DNA of 64,000 nt from Hyphomicrobiales bacterium (GCA_930633495.1 CAKNFJ010000001.1:2353001-2417000); one strand, 5' to 3'; positions 9,654-19,234 are shown, numbered from the stretch's first letter. A program made the numbers and translations. Notes: a model not told the origin generated them from the sequence alone.

Positions 9654-9896
9654 GCGTGCTATATCGGGGATGTCGGCCGGAATCGCAAGCCGGCATTCGA
9701 ATGCCGCGAAGCTTGGTCGCAGCCCGCGACCCGACAGTGAGTTTGGCGTTGACTTGGCGCCGCCCATCCGTCATAAGCCCGCGACCTGCGCAGCCGAAAG
9801 GCAGCGCCGACCCTTATCGCATGACAGGCTCGGTTGGCCATGCTTTCCCAAGGAAAGCCGCGGCCGTCGTGCTCATAAAGGCCCCGGAGACGGACC

Positions 9897-10031
9897 GTGA
9901 AGAGAACCTATCAACCCAGCAAGCTGGTTCGCAAGCGCCGCCACGGCTATCGTGCCCGCATGGCGACCAAGGGTGGCCGCAAGGTCATCGCCGCTCGCCG
10001 CGCCCACGGCCGCAAGCGCCTGTCGGCCTGA
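9897..10031 (+). CDS. rpmH: 50S ribosomal protein L34
   Basis: 44-residue, very basic ribosomal protein read directly from the DNA: starts [20 protein letters not shown] and ends GRKRLSA. Start is GTG at 9897 with no stronger alternative. It is followed by rnpA and yidC, the near-universal bacterial order. The 243 bases between the SRP RNA gene and rpmH hold no gene that I can see and probably contain the rpmH promoter. Confidence 0.97.
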   Translation: MKRTYQPSKLVRKRRHGYRARMATKGGRKVIAARRAHGRKRLSA

Positions 10032-10086
10032 TCAGGCACAGGCGCGTGACGACGACGCGCCCGTTCCGGAAGACTGGCCAATCGCC

Positions 10087-10500
10087 ATGCGCCTCGCCCG
10101 TCTGACGCAACGCAAGGAATTTCTGGCGGCGGCCGGCCACGGCCGCCGTTTTCGTTCGCCTGCCTTCACGGCGCAGGTGCGCGACTGCACGCCCGAAGAA
10201 GAGCGGGACGGGCTGCGGCTCGGGCTCACCGCCTCGCGCAAGACCGGCAATGCCGTGAAGCGCAACCGCATCCGCCGCCGCCTGCGCGCCGCCGCGGCAC
10301 AGGCCCTGCGCGACCAGACCGGCAAGCGCTGCGACGTCGTGATCATCGCCCGCACCGAGGTGCTGAGCGCCGATTTTCACGCACTCGTGGCCGATCTTTC
10401 GATTGCCATCGACCGGGCCAGGCCTCAAAAGCCGCGCGAGCCATCCTCCGCCGACCGGCGACGTCCGCGTGCCGCACGCGGTACGCCGCCGCAAGGCTGA
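10087..10500 (+). CDS. rnpA: Ribonuclease P protein component
   Basis: 137-residue basic protein that assists the RNase P RNA in tRNA 5' maturation. The family signature [10 protein letters not shown] is present in the middle, with the substrate-binding start [20 protein letters not shown]. The C-terminal tail (about 25 residues) is Arg/Pro-rich and probably disordered. ATG at 10087 matches the family start; the longer frame from 9952 would overlap rpmH. The usual small yidD gene is absent between rnpA and yidC. Confidence 0.95.
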   Translation: MRLARLTQRKEFLAAAGHGRRFRSPAFTAQVRDCTPEEERDGLRLGLTASRKTGNAVKRNRIRRRLRAAAAQALRDQTGKRCDVVIIARTEVLSADFHALVADLSIAIDRARPQKPREPSSADRRRPRAARGTPPQG

Positions 10501-10546
10501 CCCGACACGCCGAACCTGCCGGACCAAGCGAGATCCGTTTCCGATC

Positions 10547-12424
10547 ATGATGAAAGAAGACAACCGCAATCTGCTTCTCGCGATCGTCCTGTCCGTGGTC
10601 GTTCTGCTCGGCTGGCAGTTCTTCTACGGCATGCCGCAGATGGAAAAGCAGAAGCAGGCCGCGCAGCAGAACCAGCAGGCCCAGAGCCAGCAGGCTCCCG
10701 CCGGCTCCTCCGCCCCCCCCGCGTCCACGCCCGGCCAGCCCGGCGCCTCCGCCATGCCCGGCGCCGCCGCGACCCAGGCCGTCGGCACCCGCGAGCAGGC
10801 TCTCGCGGCAAGCCCGCGCGTCCGCATCGAGACCCCGAAGATCACCGGCTCGCTCTCGCTGACCGGCGCGCGCATCGACGACGTCTCGCTGAAGGCCTAT
10901 CGCGAGACGGTCGACCCCAAGAGCCCGCATATCGTCCTGCTCTCGCCGCTCGGCGGGCCGAACGCCTATTATTCCGATTTCGGCTGGGTCGCGGCTCCGG
11001 GCAGCAACGTCGCCCTGCCGAACGCGACCACGGTCTGGAAGGCCGACAACGAAGTGCTCACCCCGGCGAAGCCGGTGACGCTGAGCTGGGACAACGGCCA
11101 GGGCCTGACCTTCCGGCGCGTCATCGGCATCGACGACAACGCCATGTTCACGATCCGCGACGAGGTCGAGAACCGGAGCGGCAACGCCGTGTCGCTGTTC
11201 CCCTATGGCCAGATCGTGCGGCAGGGCAAGCCTGCGACGCTCGGCTATTACGTCCTGCACGAGGGCCTCGTCGGCAATCTCGGCGAACAGGGCCTGCAGG
11301 AATACACCTACGACAAGATCGACAAGGAGCCCCTGCTTTCGCCCGGCACCACCGGCAAGAGCTGGAAGGACGTGGTCGGCGGCTTCGTCGGCATCACCGA
11401 CAAGTACTGGGCCGCCGCGGTCATCCCGGACCAGCAGCGCAAGTATGAGGGCCGCTATTCGGCGGTCCAGACCGGCACCGGCCATACCTATCAGGCCGAC
11501 TTCCTCGGCGAGGCGATCGCCATCGCGCCGGGCGCCACCGTCTCCGCCAATGCCCGGCTCTTCGCCGGTGCCAAGGAGGTCGCGGCGATCGACGGCTATG
11601 AGAAGAACCTCGGCATCAAGCGCTTCGAGCTGCTGATCGACTGGGGCTGGTTCTATTTCATCACCAAGCCGCTCTTCTTCGTGCTCGACTGGATCTACAA
11701 GCACGTCGGCAATTTCGGCGTGGCCATCCTGCTCGTCACGGTGCTGCTGAAGATCCTGTTTTTCCCGCTCGCCAACAAATCCTACGCCTCGATGGCGAAG
11801 ATGAAGGCGCTGCAGCCGGAAATGACCGCGATCCGCGAGCGCTATGCCGACGACAAGATGAAGCAGCAGCAAGCGCTGATGGAGCTCTACAAGACGCAGA
11901 AGATCAACCCGGTCGCCGGCTGCTGGCCGGTGCTGCTGCAGATTCCGGTGTTCTTCGCGCTCTACAAGATCCTGTTCATCACCATCGAGATGCGGCATGC
12001 GCCGTTCTTCGGCTGGATCCACGATCTCGCGGCGCCCGATCCGACGAACCTGTTCAACCTCTTCGGACTGCTGCCCTTCACGCCGCCGGCCTTCCTGCAT
12101 CTCGGCGCCTGGCCGATCATCATGGGCTTCACGATGTTCATCCAGATGAAGATGAACCCGGAGCCGCCGGACCCGGTGCAGAAGATGATGTTCACCTGGA
12201 TGCCGGTGTTCTTCACCTTCCTGCTCGGCTCGTTCCCGGCCGGCCTGGTGATCTACTGGAGCTGGAACAACCTGCTCTCGGTGATCCAGCAAGGCTACAT
12301 CATGCGCAAGAACGGGGTGAAGATCGAACTGTTCGACAACCTCAAGGGCCTGTTCGGCAAGAAGCCGGCAACGGCAGACGCCGTCGCAGCGCCGCCCAAG
12401 CCCGCCAACACCAACAAGAAATGA
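10547..12424 (+). CDS. yidC: Membrane protein insertase YidC
   Basis: 625 residues (ATGATG at 10547; the second Met is equally possible). Inserts and folds inner-membrane proteins alone or with SecYEG. N-terminal helix [15 protein letters not shown], a Gln/Ala/Pro-rich linker, a large periplasmic beta-sandwich typical of Gram-negative YidC, then the conserved core from about residue 365: [17 protein letters not shown], the coiled region [39 protein letters not shown] and the last helix [21 protein letters not shown] strong terminator follows. Confidence 0.97.
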   Translation: MMKEDNRNLLLAIVLSVVVLLGWQFFYGMPQMEKQKQAAQQNQQAQSQQAPAGSSAPPASTPGQPGASAMPGAAATQAVGTREQALAASPRVRIETPKITGSLSLTGARIDDVSLKAYRETVDPKSPHIVLLSPLGGPNAYYSDFGWVAAPGSNVALPNATTVWKADNEVLTPAKPVTLSWDNGQGLTFRRVIGIDDNAMFTIRDEVENRSGNAVSLFPYGQIVRQGKPATLGYYVLHEGLVGNLGEQGLQEYTYDKIDKEPLLSPGTTGKSWKDVVGGFVGITDKYWAAAVIPDQQRKYEGRYSAVQTGTGHTYQADFLGEAIAIAPGATVSANARLFAGAKEVAAIDGYEKNLGIKRFELLIDWGWFYFITKPLFFVLDWIYKHVGNFGVAILLVTVLLKILFFPLANKSYASMAKMKALQPEMTAIRERYADDKMKQQQALMELYKTQKINPVAGCWPVLLQIPVFFALYKILFITIEMRHAPFFGWIHDLAAPDPTNLFNLFGLLPFTPPAFLHLGAWPIIMGFTMFIQMKMNPEPPDPVQKMMFTWMPVFFTFLLGSFPAGLVIYWSWNNLLSVIQQGYIMRKNGVKIELFDNLKGLFGKKPATADAVAAPPKPANTNKK

Positions 12425-12429
12425 GCGTT

Positions 12430-12462
12430 CGAAGGGCGGGGTTTCCCGCCCTTCGCCTTTTC
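12430..12462 (+). terminator. Rho-independent terminator after yidC
   Basis: Perfect 11-bp stem CGAAGGGCGGG / CCCGCCCTTCG with a GTTT loop, followed by CCTTTTC. It starts 6 bases after the yidC stop and would end the rpmH-rnpA-yidC transcript, separating it from the acetyltransferase gene. Confidence 0.9.
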
Positions 12463-12482
12463 AGGCCAAGGCTTCATCCGCG

Positions 12483-13115
12483 ATGCCGCTTCCCGATCCC
12501 CAGACGCGCCATCCCATTCCCGGCTGGAAGGGCACCGCCTTCCTCAAGGCCGTGGTCGACCACCCGTTGATCGAGGTCGGCGACTACAGCTATTATGACG
12601 ACTCGCGCGGGCCGGAGCATTTCGTCGCCCGCTGCGTGCGCTATCATTTCGACTTCGTCGGCGACCGATTGATCATCGGGAAATTCGTCGCGATCGCGCA
12701 GGCGGCGCAATTCATCATGAACGGCGCCAATCATCCGCTCGGCGGCTTCTCGACCTTCCCCTTCCAGATGTTCGGCCTCGGCGATCCCGCAGAGCTCAAG
12801 CGCCCCGGCCCGAACAATCGCGGCGACCTGGTGATCGGCAACGATGTCTGGATCGGGCGCGAGGCGGTGATCATGCCGGGCGTGACGATCGGCGACGGCG
12901 CCATCATCGGCACGCGGGCGCAGGTGACGAAGGACGTGCCGCCCTATGCCGTCGTCGCCGGCAATCCCGGCCGGATCGTCAGGATGCGCTTCCCGCCGGA
13001 GATCGTCGCGGAATTGCTGGCGATCCGCTGGTGGGACTGGGAGGCGGACAGGATCGCGCGCCATATCGACGCGATCCAGGGCGCCGATATCGACGCGCTC
13101 CGCGCAGCCGTGTAG
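12483..13115 (+). CDS. CatB-type (xenobiotic) O-acetyltransferase, left-handed beta-helix
   Basis: 210 residues of the hexapeptide-repeat acetyltransferase family that includes CatB chloramphenicol and Vat streptogramin acetyltransferases. Features seen: GDYSYYDD, the active-site histidine in MNGANH, and hexapeptide coils VIGNDVWIGREAVIMPGVTIGDGAIIG followed by the VVAGNPGRIVR closing motif. In environmental genomes such proteins often have unknown acceptors, so drug resistance should not be assumed. It sits between the yidC terminator and engB. Confidence 0.88.
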   Translation: MPLPDPQTRHPIPGWKGTAFLKAVVDHPLIEVGDYSYYDDSRGPEHFVARCVRYHFDFVGDRLIIGKFVAIAQAAQFIMNGANHPLGGFSTFPFQMFGLGDPAELKRPGPNNRGDLVIGNDVWIGREAVIMPGVTIGDGAIIGTRAQVTKDVPPYAVVAGNPGRIVRMRFPPEIVAELLAIRWWDWEADRIARHIDAIQGADIDALRAAV

Positions 13116-13125
13116 GCAGGGCTCC

Positions 13126-13791
13126 ATGACCACGTCCACGACCAAGCCCTATGACGCCGAGGAGATCGAGGCCGCCCGCAAGCTCTTCGAGGGGCCGTGG
13201 GATTTCGTCTGGGCCTCGACCCGGATCGACGACCTGCCGCCGATGGTCGGGCAGGAGATCGCCTTCGCCGGGCGCTCCAATGTCGGCAAGTCGAGCCTGA
13301 TCAATGCGCTGACCCGGCGCAACGCGCTGGCGCGCACCTCGCACACGCCGGGCCGCACGCAGCAGCTCAACTTCTTCCGGCAGGTCGGCCATGATGAGCG
13401 GCTGACCATCGTCGACATGCCGGGCTATGGCTATGCGGCCGTCGGCAAGGAGAAGGTCGCGGCCTGGACCAAACTGATCCACGATTATCTGCGCGGACGC
13501 TCGAACCTGATGCGCGTCTATGTGCTGATCGACGCGCGCCACGGCATCAAGGATGTCGATGGCGCCGTGCTGGAGACACTCGACAAGGCCGCGGTGTCCT
13601 ATCAGGTCGTGCTGACCAAGGGCGATGCGCTTAAAGCCGCCGACCAGACCTTCATGACCGAGGCGACCTTCGACGAGATCAAGCGCCGGCCGGCCGCCTT
13701 CCCCGAGGTGCTGCTGACGTCGAGCGAGAAGGGGATGGGCATCCCCGAATTCCGCGCCGCGATCGGGCGCGTGCTGGCTGAGCGGCAGTGA
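13126..13791 (+). CDS. engB: Ribosome biogenesis GTP-binding protein EngB (YihA/YsxC)
   Basis: 222-residue TRAFAC-class GTPase needed for large-subunit assembly in model bacteria. G1 GRSNVGKSSL, switch region HTPGRTQQLNFF, G3 DMPGYGYA, G4 TKGD and G5 TSS are all visible. The ATG at 13126 is preferred since the upstream frame overlaps the acetyltransferase gene. Usually next to yidC in alphaproteobacteria; here one gene intervenes. Confidence 0.95.
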   Translation: MTTSTTKPYDAEEIEAARKLFEGPWDFVWASTRIDDLPPMVGQEIAFAGRSNVGKSSLINALTRRNALARTSHTPGRTQQLNFFRQVGHDERLTIVDMPGYGYAAVGKEKVAAWTKLIHDYLRGRSNLMRVYVLIDARHGIKDVDGAVLETLDKAAVSYQVVLTKGDALKAADQTFMTEATFDEIKRRPAAFPEVLLTSSEKGMGIPEFRAAIGRVLAERQ

Positions 13792-13798
13792 AGCGCGG

Positions 13799-14170
13799 AT
13801 GACCGCGACCAAGGTACATCTGACTTTCGCGGCCCTGATGGGGCTTGCCGGCGTCGCGCTGCTGGCGGCGGCAGCCCATGCCGCTCTCGACCCCGGCCAT
13901 GTCCAGACCGCCGGGCAGATGCTGCTGTTCCACGCCTCTGTCGTGATCGGTGTCACCGCCGCGCGCAAGGGCGGATATCTCCAGGACATGCTGGCCCGGT
14001 TCGCGCTCTCCGCCATCATTTTCGGCGCGATCCTGTTCGCGGCCGACCTCTCCCGGCGCGGTTTCGCGAACGAGGCGCTTTTCCCGCGCGCCGCACCGAT
14101 CGGCGGCTGGTTCATGCTCGGCGGCTGGCTCGGCCTCGCCGTCGCGGCCCTGTCCGCGCGGCGCGCCTGA
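13799..14170 (+). CDS. DUF423 (YgdD-like) small membrane protein
   Basis: 123 residues with four predicted membrane helices. Family hallmarks are the FHA motif in MLLFHASVVIG and the C-terminal APIGGWFMLGGWLGLAV. Begins 7 bases after engB and is likely co-transcribed. Homologues are inner-membrane proteins without an established role. Confidence 0.88.
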   Translation: MTATKVHLTFAALMGLAGVALLAAAAHAALDPGHVQTAGQMLLFHASVVIGVTAARKGGYLQDMLARFALSAIIFGAILFAADLSRRGFANEALFPRAAPIGGWFMLGGWLGLAVAALSARRA

Positions 14171-14222
14171 GCGCACCGAGCCGCTTCCTTGTCGGGCCAG
14201 CCTGCTCCGATGGCGGGCACCG

Positions 14223-15632
14223 CTATTTGATCGCGAAGACGCCGATGGCCCGCGAGACGCCGCGCAGCCCGATGTCTTGCCGCAGCGGCGTCAATCCCAG
14301 TTCGGCGAGCAGTTCGTTGGCACCGGAGTCACCGAGCACAGCATCGGTGGTGAAGATCTCGTTCGAGGCGGCAAGATGCTGCACGCGGGACGCGATGTTC
14401 ACCGTCTGCCCGAAATAGTCCTGCCGCTCGTTGAGATTGACCGCGATACAGGGCCCTTCGTGGATGCCTATCTTGAGGATCATGTCCTCCTTGCCGCGCG
14501 CCTGATTGATCCCACGCATCGCGTCGCGCATGCGGATAGCCGCTGCGATCGCCCGGTCGGGCGCGGGAAACGACGCCATGACGGCATCGCCAATCGTCTT
14601 GACCACGGCGCCGGTCTCGGACGCCACGATCTCGCTCAAGACCCTGAAATGCGCCCGCACCAGATCAAAGGCAACGAGATCGCCCACGCGTTCATAGAGT
14701 TCGGTCGAGCCCCGAAGGTCGGTGAAGAGAAAGGTCAGGCTCGCGATCTTCAAGCGCTGGTCGACGTCGAGCGTGTCGGTCCGATAGATATCCCGGAAGG
14801 TCTGGTTCGAAAGGACGCGCTTGGCGGTCAGGAACGGACGGCGCTTTCCGAGGACATGATGCAGTGCATCATTCGCAAGGCAGACCGACGGCAAGGTTCG
14901 AACATCCGTGTGATTCTCGACGGCTATCCGCAAAGCCCCGGGGTGCATCACCAGCGTGTCGTTGTGGCGATGCGCCCGGTCGAACACCAGCGAAAGCGTC
15001 TGCCGCTCCCTCGTCGGTTCTCCCTTCACGTCGATGAACTGCGCGGCGTGAGTCACCGGCTCGAAGACGATGATGAAGGATTCGGCAATCTGCAGCGATA
15101 TGACGGCCTTCTCGCCGGCCGGCAGCTCCAGGGCCTCGACGATGAACTCGCCGACCATCGCCTCGTAGTCGTTTTCCGGCAGATCAATGCCCGAGCCCCA
15201 GTACACCTGGCGGAAATACTCGACGGCCGGAAGCTGGTCCGGATGATGAGCCTCGATCCGCCTGACATTGGGGCTGACCGTGAATGTCACCTCGACCATT
15301 CCGTCGAGCGAGGGCTCGTAGCCGGCGGCGCAGAGCGCGCAGGTATAGACCTCGCTGCGGACATGCTTCAGCGAAGCGCCGGCATCGAGCACCCCGCCGC
15401 AGCCGGGGCAAAGAACGTTCCACGAAAACTCGAACAGACCCAGTCGAGACGCGTGCAGAAAGCCGGAAATCACTTGCTCTTCGTCCAACCCTCGTTCGGC
15501 GGCGAACGCCAGGGCGTTAATGCGATTGAGCTTTCGATCAGGGGCGTTCGCGATCAGATCTTCGATTTCCCCGACGATACCATCCGGGACCGATTGGCGC
15601 AGAACGTCGAGCAAGGATCGGGCATTGATCAT
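14223..15632 (-). CDS. Class III adenylate/guanylate cyclase with N-terminal zinc-ribbon-like region (DUF5939-like)
   Basis: 469 residues, no membrane helix. The C-terminal third is a class III cyclase: FLFTDLRGSTELYERVGD with the first metal Asp, KTIGDAVMASF with the second, KIGIHEGPC, and GQTVNIASRVQ with the transition-state Asn and Arg, so it should be active. The N-terminal part holds two Cys pairs (CPGCGG about residue 75 and CALC about 24 residues on), a probable zinc ribbon, as in cyclases annotated with DUF5939. ATG at 15632 is backed by a GGGGGAG ribosome site. Converges on DUF423. The sensed signal is unknown. Confidence 0.88.
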   Translation of the reverse strand: MINARSLLDVLRQSVPDGIVGEIEDLIANAPDRKLNRINALAFAAERGLDEEQVISGFLHASRLGLFEFSWNVLCPGCGGVLDAGASLKHVRSEVYTCALCAAGYEPSLDGMVEVTFTVSPNVRRIEAHHPDQLPAVEYFRQVYWGSGIDLPENDYEAMVGEFIVEALELPAGEKAVISLQIAESFIIVFEPVTHAAQFIDVKGEPTRERQTLSLVFDRAHRHNDTLVMHPGALRIAVENHTDVRTLPSVCLANDALHHVLGKRRPFLTAKRVLSNQTFRDIYRTDTLDVDQRLKIASLTFLFTDLRGSTELYERVGDLVAFDLVRAHFRVLSEIVASETGAVVKTIGDAVMASFPAPDRAIAAAIRMRDAMRGINQARGKEDMILKIGIHEGPCIAVNLNERQDYFGQTVNIASRVQHLAASNEIFTTDAVLGDSGANELLAELGLTPLRQDIGLRGVSRAIGVFAIK

Positions 15633-15884
15633 TGACCGATCTCCCCCTTTCGATGATCCGCTCGAATGATAGGCTTGAGTTCCCTGCGTGGCTATCATGC
15701 TTCCGCAAGCTCGAAATGGCGCAGGTCATGGCCGGAGGCCGTCGGTGATCGTCGCGAAACACAGCCCACCCATCCCGCCAACTCGCGAAACAGGGCTGAT
15801 CCGCATCAGCGTCCTTCCGCCATCCGGCAAGTTCGGCTAGAAGCGCGGCCGCACCCTTTCTGCGGACGCGCGGAGCCTGCCCCG

Positions 15885-16781
15885 ATGACCGACCATCCCC
15901 ACCTGACGCCGTCGCAATCCGCCGAGTTGCTCGTCCAGGCGCTGCCGCATATGCAGCGCTACGACCAGGAAATCATCGTCATCAAATATGGCGGCAACGC
16001 CATGGGCGATGCGGCGACCGCCGAGGATTTCGCCGAGGACATCGTCCTGCTCGAGCAATCGGGCCTGAAGCCGGTGGTCTGCCATGGCGGCGGGCCGCAG
16101 ATCGCGGCGATGCTGAAGAAGCTCGGCATCCAGTCCGAGTTCAAGCAGGGTCTGCGCGTTACCGACGAGGCGACCGTCGAGGTCGTCGAGATGGTCCTGG
16201 CCGGCTCGGTCAACAAGGAGATCGTCGGCTACATCACCCGCGAGGGCGGCCGCGCCATCGGCCTGTGCGGCAAGGACGGCAACATGGTCACCGCCCGCAA
16301 GGTGACACGCACGATCGTCGATCCCGATTCGCGGATCGAGCAGGTTCTGGATCTCGGCTTCGTCGGCGAGCCCGAGGCGGTCAACACCACCGTGCTCGAC
16401 GCCGTGCTGAAGGCCGAGCTGATCCCGGTTCTGGCCCCGGTCTGCGCCGCCGCCGACGGCCAGACCTACAACGTCAACGCCGACACCTTCGCCGGCGCCA
16501 TCGCGGGTGCGCTCAACGCCAAGCGCCTGCTGCTGCTGACCGACGTGCCCGGCGTGCTCAACAAGGACAAGCAGCTCATCCCGGAGCTGACGGTCGAGGA
16601 ATGCCGCCGCCTGATCGCGGACGGCACGATCTCGGGTGGCATGATCCCGAAGATCGAGACCTGCATCTACGCGCTGGAAAAGGGCGTCGAGGCGGTCGTC
16701 ATTCTCGACGGCAAGGTGCCGCATGCGGCGCTGATCGAGCTCTTCACCGACACCGGCGCCGGCACGATCATCCGGCGGTGA
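15885..16781 (+). CDS. argB: Acetylglutamate kinase
   Basis: 298 residues; second step of arginine synthesis, phosphorylating N-acetylglutamate. Conserved parts: IKYGGNAM with K34, CHGGGPQI, the substrate Arg in [12 protein letters not shown], nucleotide-binding [10 protein letters not shown] and GGMIPKI with its catalytic Lys. The long N-terminus (about 27 residues before IVIKYGG) is the form found in arginine-feedback-sensitive hexameric enzymes. ATG at 15885. The 252 bases back to the cyclase start serve as a divergent promoter region; I saw no defined boxes there. Confidence 0.96.
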   Translation: MTDHPHLTPSQSAELLVQALPHMQRYDQEIIVIKYGGNAMGDAATAEDFAEDIVLLEQSGLKPVVCHGGGPQIAAMLKKLGIQSEFKQGLRVTDEATVEVVEMVLAGSVNKEIVGYITREGGRAIGLCGKDGNMVTARKVTRTIVDPDSRIEQVLDLGFVGEPEAVNTTVLDAVLKAELIPVLAPVCAAADGQTYNVNADTFAGAIAGALNAKRLLLLTDVPGVLNKDKQLIPELTVEECRRLIADGTISGGMIPKIETCIYALEKGVEAVVILDGKVPHAALIELFTDTGAGTIIRR

Positions 16782-16799
16782 GAGATTGACCCACCCAAC

Positions 16800-16905
16800 G
16801 TCATCCCGGGCGTAGCGCAGCGAAGACCCGGGATCCATCGTAGAGCGTTGGCGCCCTTCGATGGATCCCGGATCGGCGCCGCTAACGCGGCTTGTCCGGG
16901 ATGAC
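16800..16905. repeat. Intergenic inverted repeat, GTCATCCCGG outer arms
   Basis: Between argB and the HAD gene. Outer arms GTCATCCCGG (16800) and CCGGGATGAC (to 16905); inner arms GGGATCCATCG and CGATGGATCCC around a core containing TAGAGCG. The layout, including the inner arm ATCCATCGTAGAG, matches the repeat at 23971-24074 closely, showing that these are copies of one element. It would form a long hairpin in RNA and may act as a 3' end for argB mRNA. Confidence 0.88.
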
Positions 16906-16991
16906 GGCGTCGGGGCTTCAAAAACCGCCGCGATTAAGCCTTGGCCAAGGACTTGCACTGCAGACTCCGGCTCGCCACATCACGGAGTCCA

Positions 16992-17732
16992 ATGAAAATA
17001 CTCGCTGACACACCTGCCGCTGCCCCGCCCTTGCCGGCGGAGAGCCTCGCGCATGTCGACCACTGGATCTTCGACCTCGACAACACGCTCTATTCGCACG
17101 AGGCGAAGGTGTGGCCGCAGGTCGACGAACGCATCACGCTGTTCCTGCTCGAGATGTTCGGCCTCGACGGCCTCTCCTCGCGCGCGCTCCAGAAATACTA
17201 CTACCAGCGCTACGGCACGACCCTGAAGGGGCTGATGGAGGAGTACGGCATCAACCCGGACGACTTCCTCGACTTCGCCCACCAGATCGACCTGACCCTG
17301 CTCGACCCCAATCCCGACCTCGGCGAAGCCATCGCGGCCCTGCCGGGCCGCAAGCTGATCCTGACCAACGGCTCGCGCGGCCATGCCGAGAACGTTGCGG
17401 GCAAGCTCGGCATCCTCCACCACTTCGAGGATATCTTCGACATCGTGCAGGCCGGCTTCACGCCCAAGCCCGAGCGCGCCACCTACGAGACCTTCCTGGC
17501 CAAGCACGCGGTCGACCCGGGCCGCGCCGCGATGTTCGAGGATATCGAGAAGAACCTCGTCGTGCCCAGCGCACTCGGCATGAAGACCGTGCTGATCGTG
17601 CCGAAGACGCCCGATCCCTTCCGCGAGGCCTGGGAACAGGTCGCTGTGGATGCCGGGCATGTCCACCACGTCACCGCGGATCTGACCGGCTTCCTCAAGC
17701 CGCTCGGACGGCCTTCCGAACGCAGCAGCTGA
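16992..17732 (+). CDS. HAD-family pyrimidine 5'-nucleotidase
   Basis: 246 residues of the haloacid dehalogenase superfamily. Motif I is FDLDNTLY (nucleophile D28, acid/base D30), motif II ILTNGS, motif III Lys in TPKPE, motif IV FEDIEKN. The DLDNTLY form and helical cap (KYYYQRYGTTLKGL) match the Sdt1/Phm8-like pyrimidine 5'-nucleotidase group often encoded beside argB in Rhizobiales. ATG at 16992 follows a GGAG ribosome site. Substrate assigned by family only. Confidence 0.87.
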   Translation: MKILADTPAAAPPLPAESLAHVDHWIFDLDNTLYSHEAKVWPQVDERITLFLLEMFGLDGLSSRALQKYYYQRYGTTLKGLMEEYGINPDDFLDFAHQIDLTLLDPNPDLGEAIAALPGRKLILTNGSRGHAENVAGKLGILHHFEDIFDIVQAGFTPKPERATYETFLAKHAVDPGRAAMFEDIEKNLVVPSALGMKTVLIVPKTPDPFREAWEQVAVDAGHVHHVTADLTGFLKPLGRPSERSS

Positions 17733-17775
17733 GACGGCAGAAGTTTGCCGCGGCAACCGTTTCCAGAAAAGGAAA

Positions 17776-17801
17776 TTCTGTTCTTCTTTACGAACGGAAT
17801 G
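17776..17801. promoter_or_regulatory. Inverted repeat in the metZ leader, possible operator
   Basis: ATTCTGTTC (17776-17784) and GAACGGAAT (17793-17801) are reverse complements except for the central T/G pair, separated by TTCTTTAC. It lies 50 bases before the metZ start in an AT-richer stretch and could be a regulator site or an RNA hairpin. A second short hairpin (GTCCG / CGGAC with an A-rich loop, about 17820-17839) lies nearer the start. No match to a known operator could be made. Confidence 0.4.
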
Positions 17802-17850
17802 GGAGATGCTACTGGCCTTGTCCGCTAAAAAGAACGGACTGAGGTCTTCC

Positions 17851-19047
17851 ATGTCGGCATCGGACAACGCCGCAGCCAAGCTGCATCCAGAAACCCGCCT
17901 CGTCCATGCCGGCACCATGCGCTCGCAGTTCGGCGAGACGTCCGAGGCGCTGTTCCTGACGCAGGGCCATGTCTACGACAATGCCGCCCAGGCCGAGGGG
18001 CGGTTCCTCAACACCGATCCCGGCTTTCAGTACGGCCGGCTGTCCAACCCGACGACGGTGATGCTGGAAGAGCGCATGGCCGCCTTCGAGGGTGCCGAGA
18101 CCTGCCGCGCCACCGCGACCGGCATGGCCGCCGTGACCGCGGCGATGATGGCGCCGGTGCGGGCCGGCGATCATGTCGTGGCGGCCAGCGCGCTGTTCGG
18201 CTCCTGTCGCTACATCATCGAGGACCATCTGCCGCGCTACGGTGTCGAGACCACGCTGGTCGAAGGCACCGACATCGACGCCTGGCGCCGCGCGGTCAGG
18301 CCCAACACCAAGCTGTTCTTTCTGGAATCGCCCGCGAACCCGACGCTGGAAGTGATCGACATCGCCGCCGTCGCCGCTGTAGCGAAGGAGGCCGGGGCGA
18401 AGCTGGTGGTCGACAATGTCTTCGCCACGCCGCTGTTCCAGCGCCCGCTCGCACTCGGGGCCGACATCGTCGTCTATTCCGCCACCAAGCACATCGACGG
18501 GCAGGGGCGCTGTCTCGGCGGGCTGATCCTCGGCGCCAAGGAGCTGATCGAGGGCGATATCCAGCAGTTCCTGCGCCAGACCGGCCCGAGCCTGTCGCCC
18601 TTCAATGCCTGGGTGATGCTGAAAGCGCTGGAAACGCTGCCGTTGCGCGTCGGCAAACAGGCGGAGAACGCCGCCAAGGTCGCCGACTGGTTGGCCGCCC
18701 ATGCCAAGCCGACCAAGGTGATCTTCCCCGGCCGCAGCGACCATCCGCAGGCCGAGATCATCGCGCGCCAGATGAGCGGCCCCTCGACGATGATCGCCTT
18801 CGAGGTGCCCGGCGGCAAGGAAGGCGCCTATCGCCTGCTCGACGCGTGCAGGCTGATCCGCATCTCGAACAATCTCGGCGACGCCAAGAGCCTGATCGTG
18901 CACCCGGCGACGACGACGCATCAGCGCTTCACGCCGGAAGTCCGGGCCGCGATGGGCGTCAGCGACGGCTTGATCCGGCTCTCGATCGGACTGGAGCACG
19001 CCGACGACCTGATCGCCGATCTGGAGCAGGCGCTGGCGAAGGTGTGA
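17851..19047 (+). CDS. metZ: O-succinylhomoserine sulfhydrylase
   Basis: 398-residue PLP enzyme of the Cys/Met metabolism family. Makes homocysteine directly from O-succinylhomoserine and sulfide, bypassing cystathionine. Seen: the N-terminal TRLVHAGTMRSQFGETSEALFLT block, the cofactor-stacking Tyr in FQYGRLSNPT, PLP lysine K213 in YSATKHIDGQGR, and the C-terminal SLIVHPATTTH motif. The SEALFLTQGHVYD segment and GRCLGG loop are typical of MetZ rather than MetB. ATG at 17851. Confidence 0.92.
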   Translation: MSASDNAAAKLHPETRLVHAGTMRSQFGETSEALFLTQGHVYDNAAQAEGRFLNTDPGFQYGRLSNPTTVMLEERMAAFEGAETCRATATGMAAVTAAMMAPVRAGDHVVAASALFGSCRYIIEDHLPRYGVETTLVEGTDIDAWRRAVRPNTKLFFLESPANPTLEVIDIAAVAAVAKEAGAKLVVDNVFATPLFQRPLALGADIVVYSATKHIDGQGRCLGGLILGAKELIEGDIQQFLRQTGPSLSPFNAWVMLKALETLPLRVGKQAENAAKVADWLAAHAKPTKVIFPGRSDHPQAEIIARQMSGPSTMIAFEVPGGKEGAYRLLDACRLIRISNNLGDAKSLIVHPATTTHQRFTPEVRAAMGVSDGLIRLSIGLEHADDLIADLEQALAKV

Positions 19048-19083
19048 GGGCTTCCAGTCAGAAAGTAGACTCGGGCAGCGCGG

Positions 19084-19234
19084 GGAACCCTCTCCCGGAG
19101 GGAGAGGGCAGGGTGAGGGGTAGGCCGTTGGACGCCTTCGCCAAGACCTGACCGCTGCTGTGGTGAGGAAACACGCGACTGGTCCGGGGGCCTACACCTC
19201 ACCCCTGCCCCTCTCCTTACAGGAGAGGGGTTCC
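19084..19234. repeat. Intergenic inverted repeat of the CCCTCTCC...GGAGAGGG type
   Basis: Between metZ and hisB. GGAACCCTCTCC at the left is mirrored by GGAGAGGGGTTCC at the right; inner pairs include GGGCAGGGTGAGG with CCTCACCCCTGCCC and TAGGCC with GGCCTA. This is a different family from the GTCAT-arm repeats in this window, but of the same size and position between genes. Confidence 0.82.

Noticed and set aside
10343..12292. 649-residue open frame antisense to yidC
   Set aside because: Shadow of yidC with skewed composition and no recognisable domain.
12483..13115. Chloramphenicol resistance gene
   Set aside because: Only family-level similarity to CatB/Vat; such chromosomal proteins in environmental bacteria frequently act on other acceptors.
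17733..17850. SAM-II riboswitch upstream of metZ
   Set aside because: CGCTAAAAAGAAC near the start resembles the 3' strand of SAM-II, but the 5' stem and the pairing loop region are not found, and the segment instead forms its own small hairpin.
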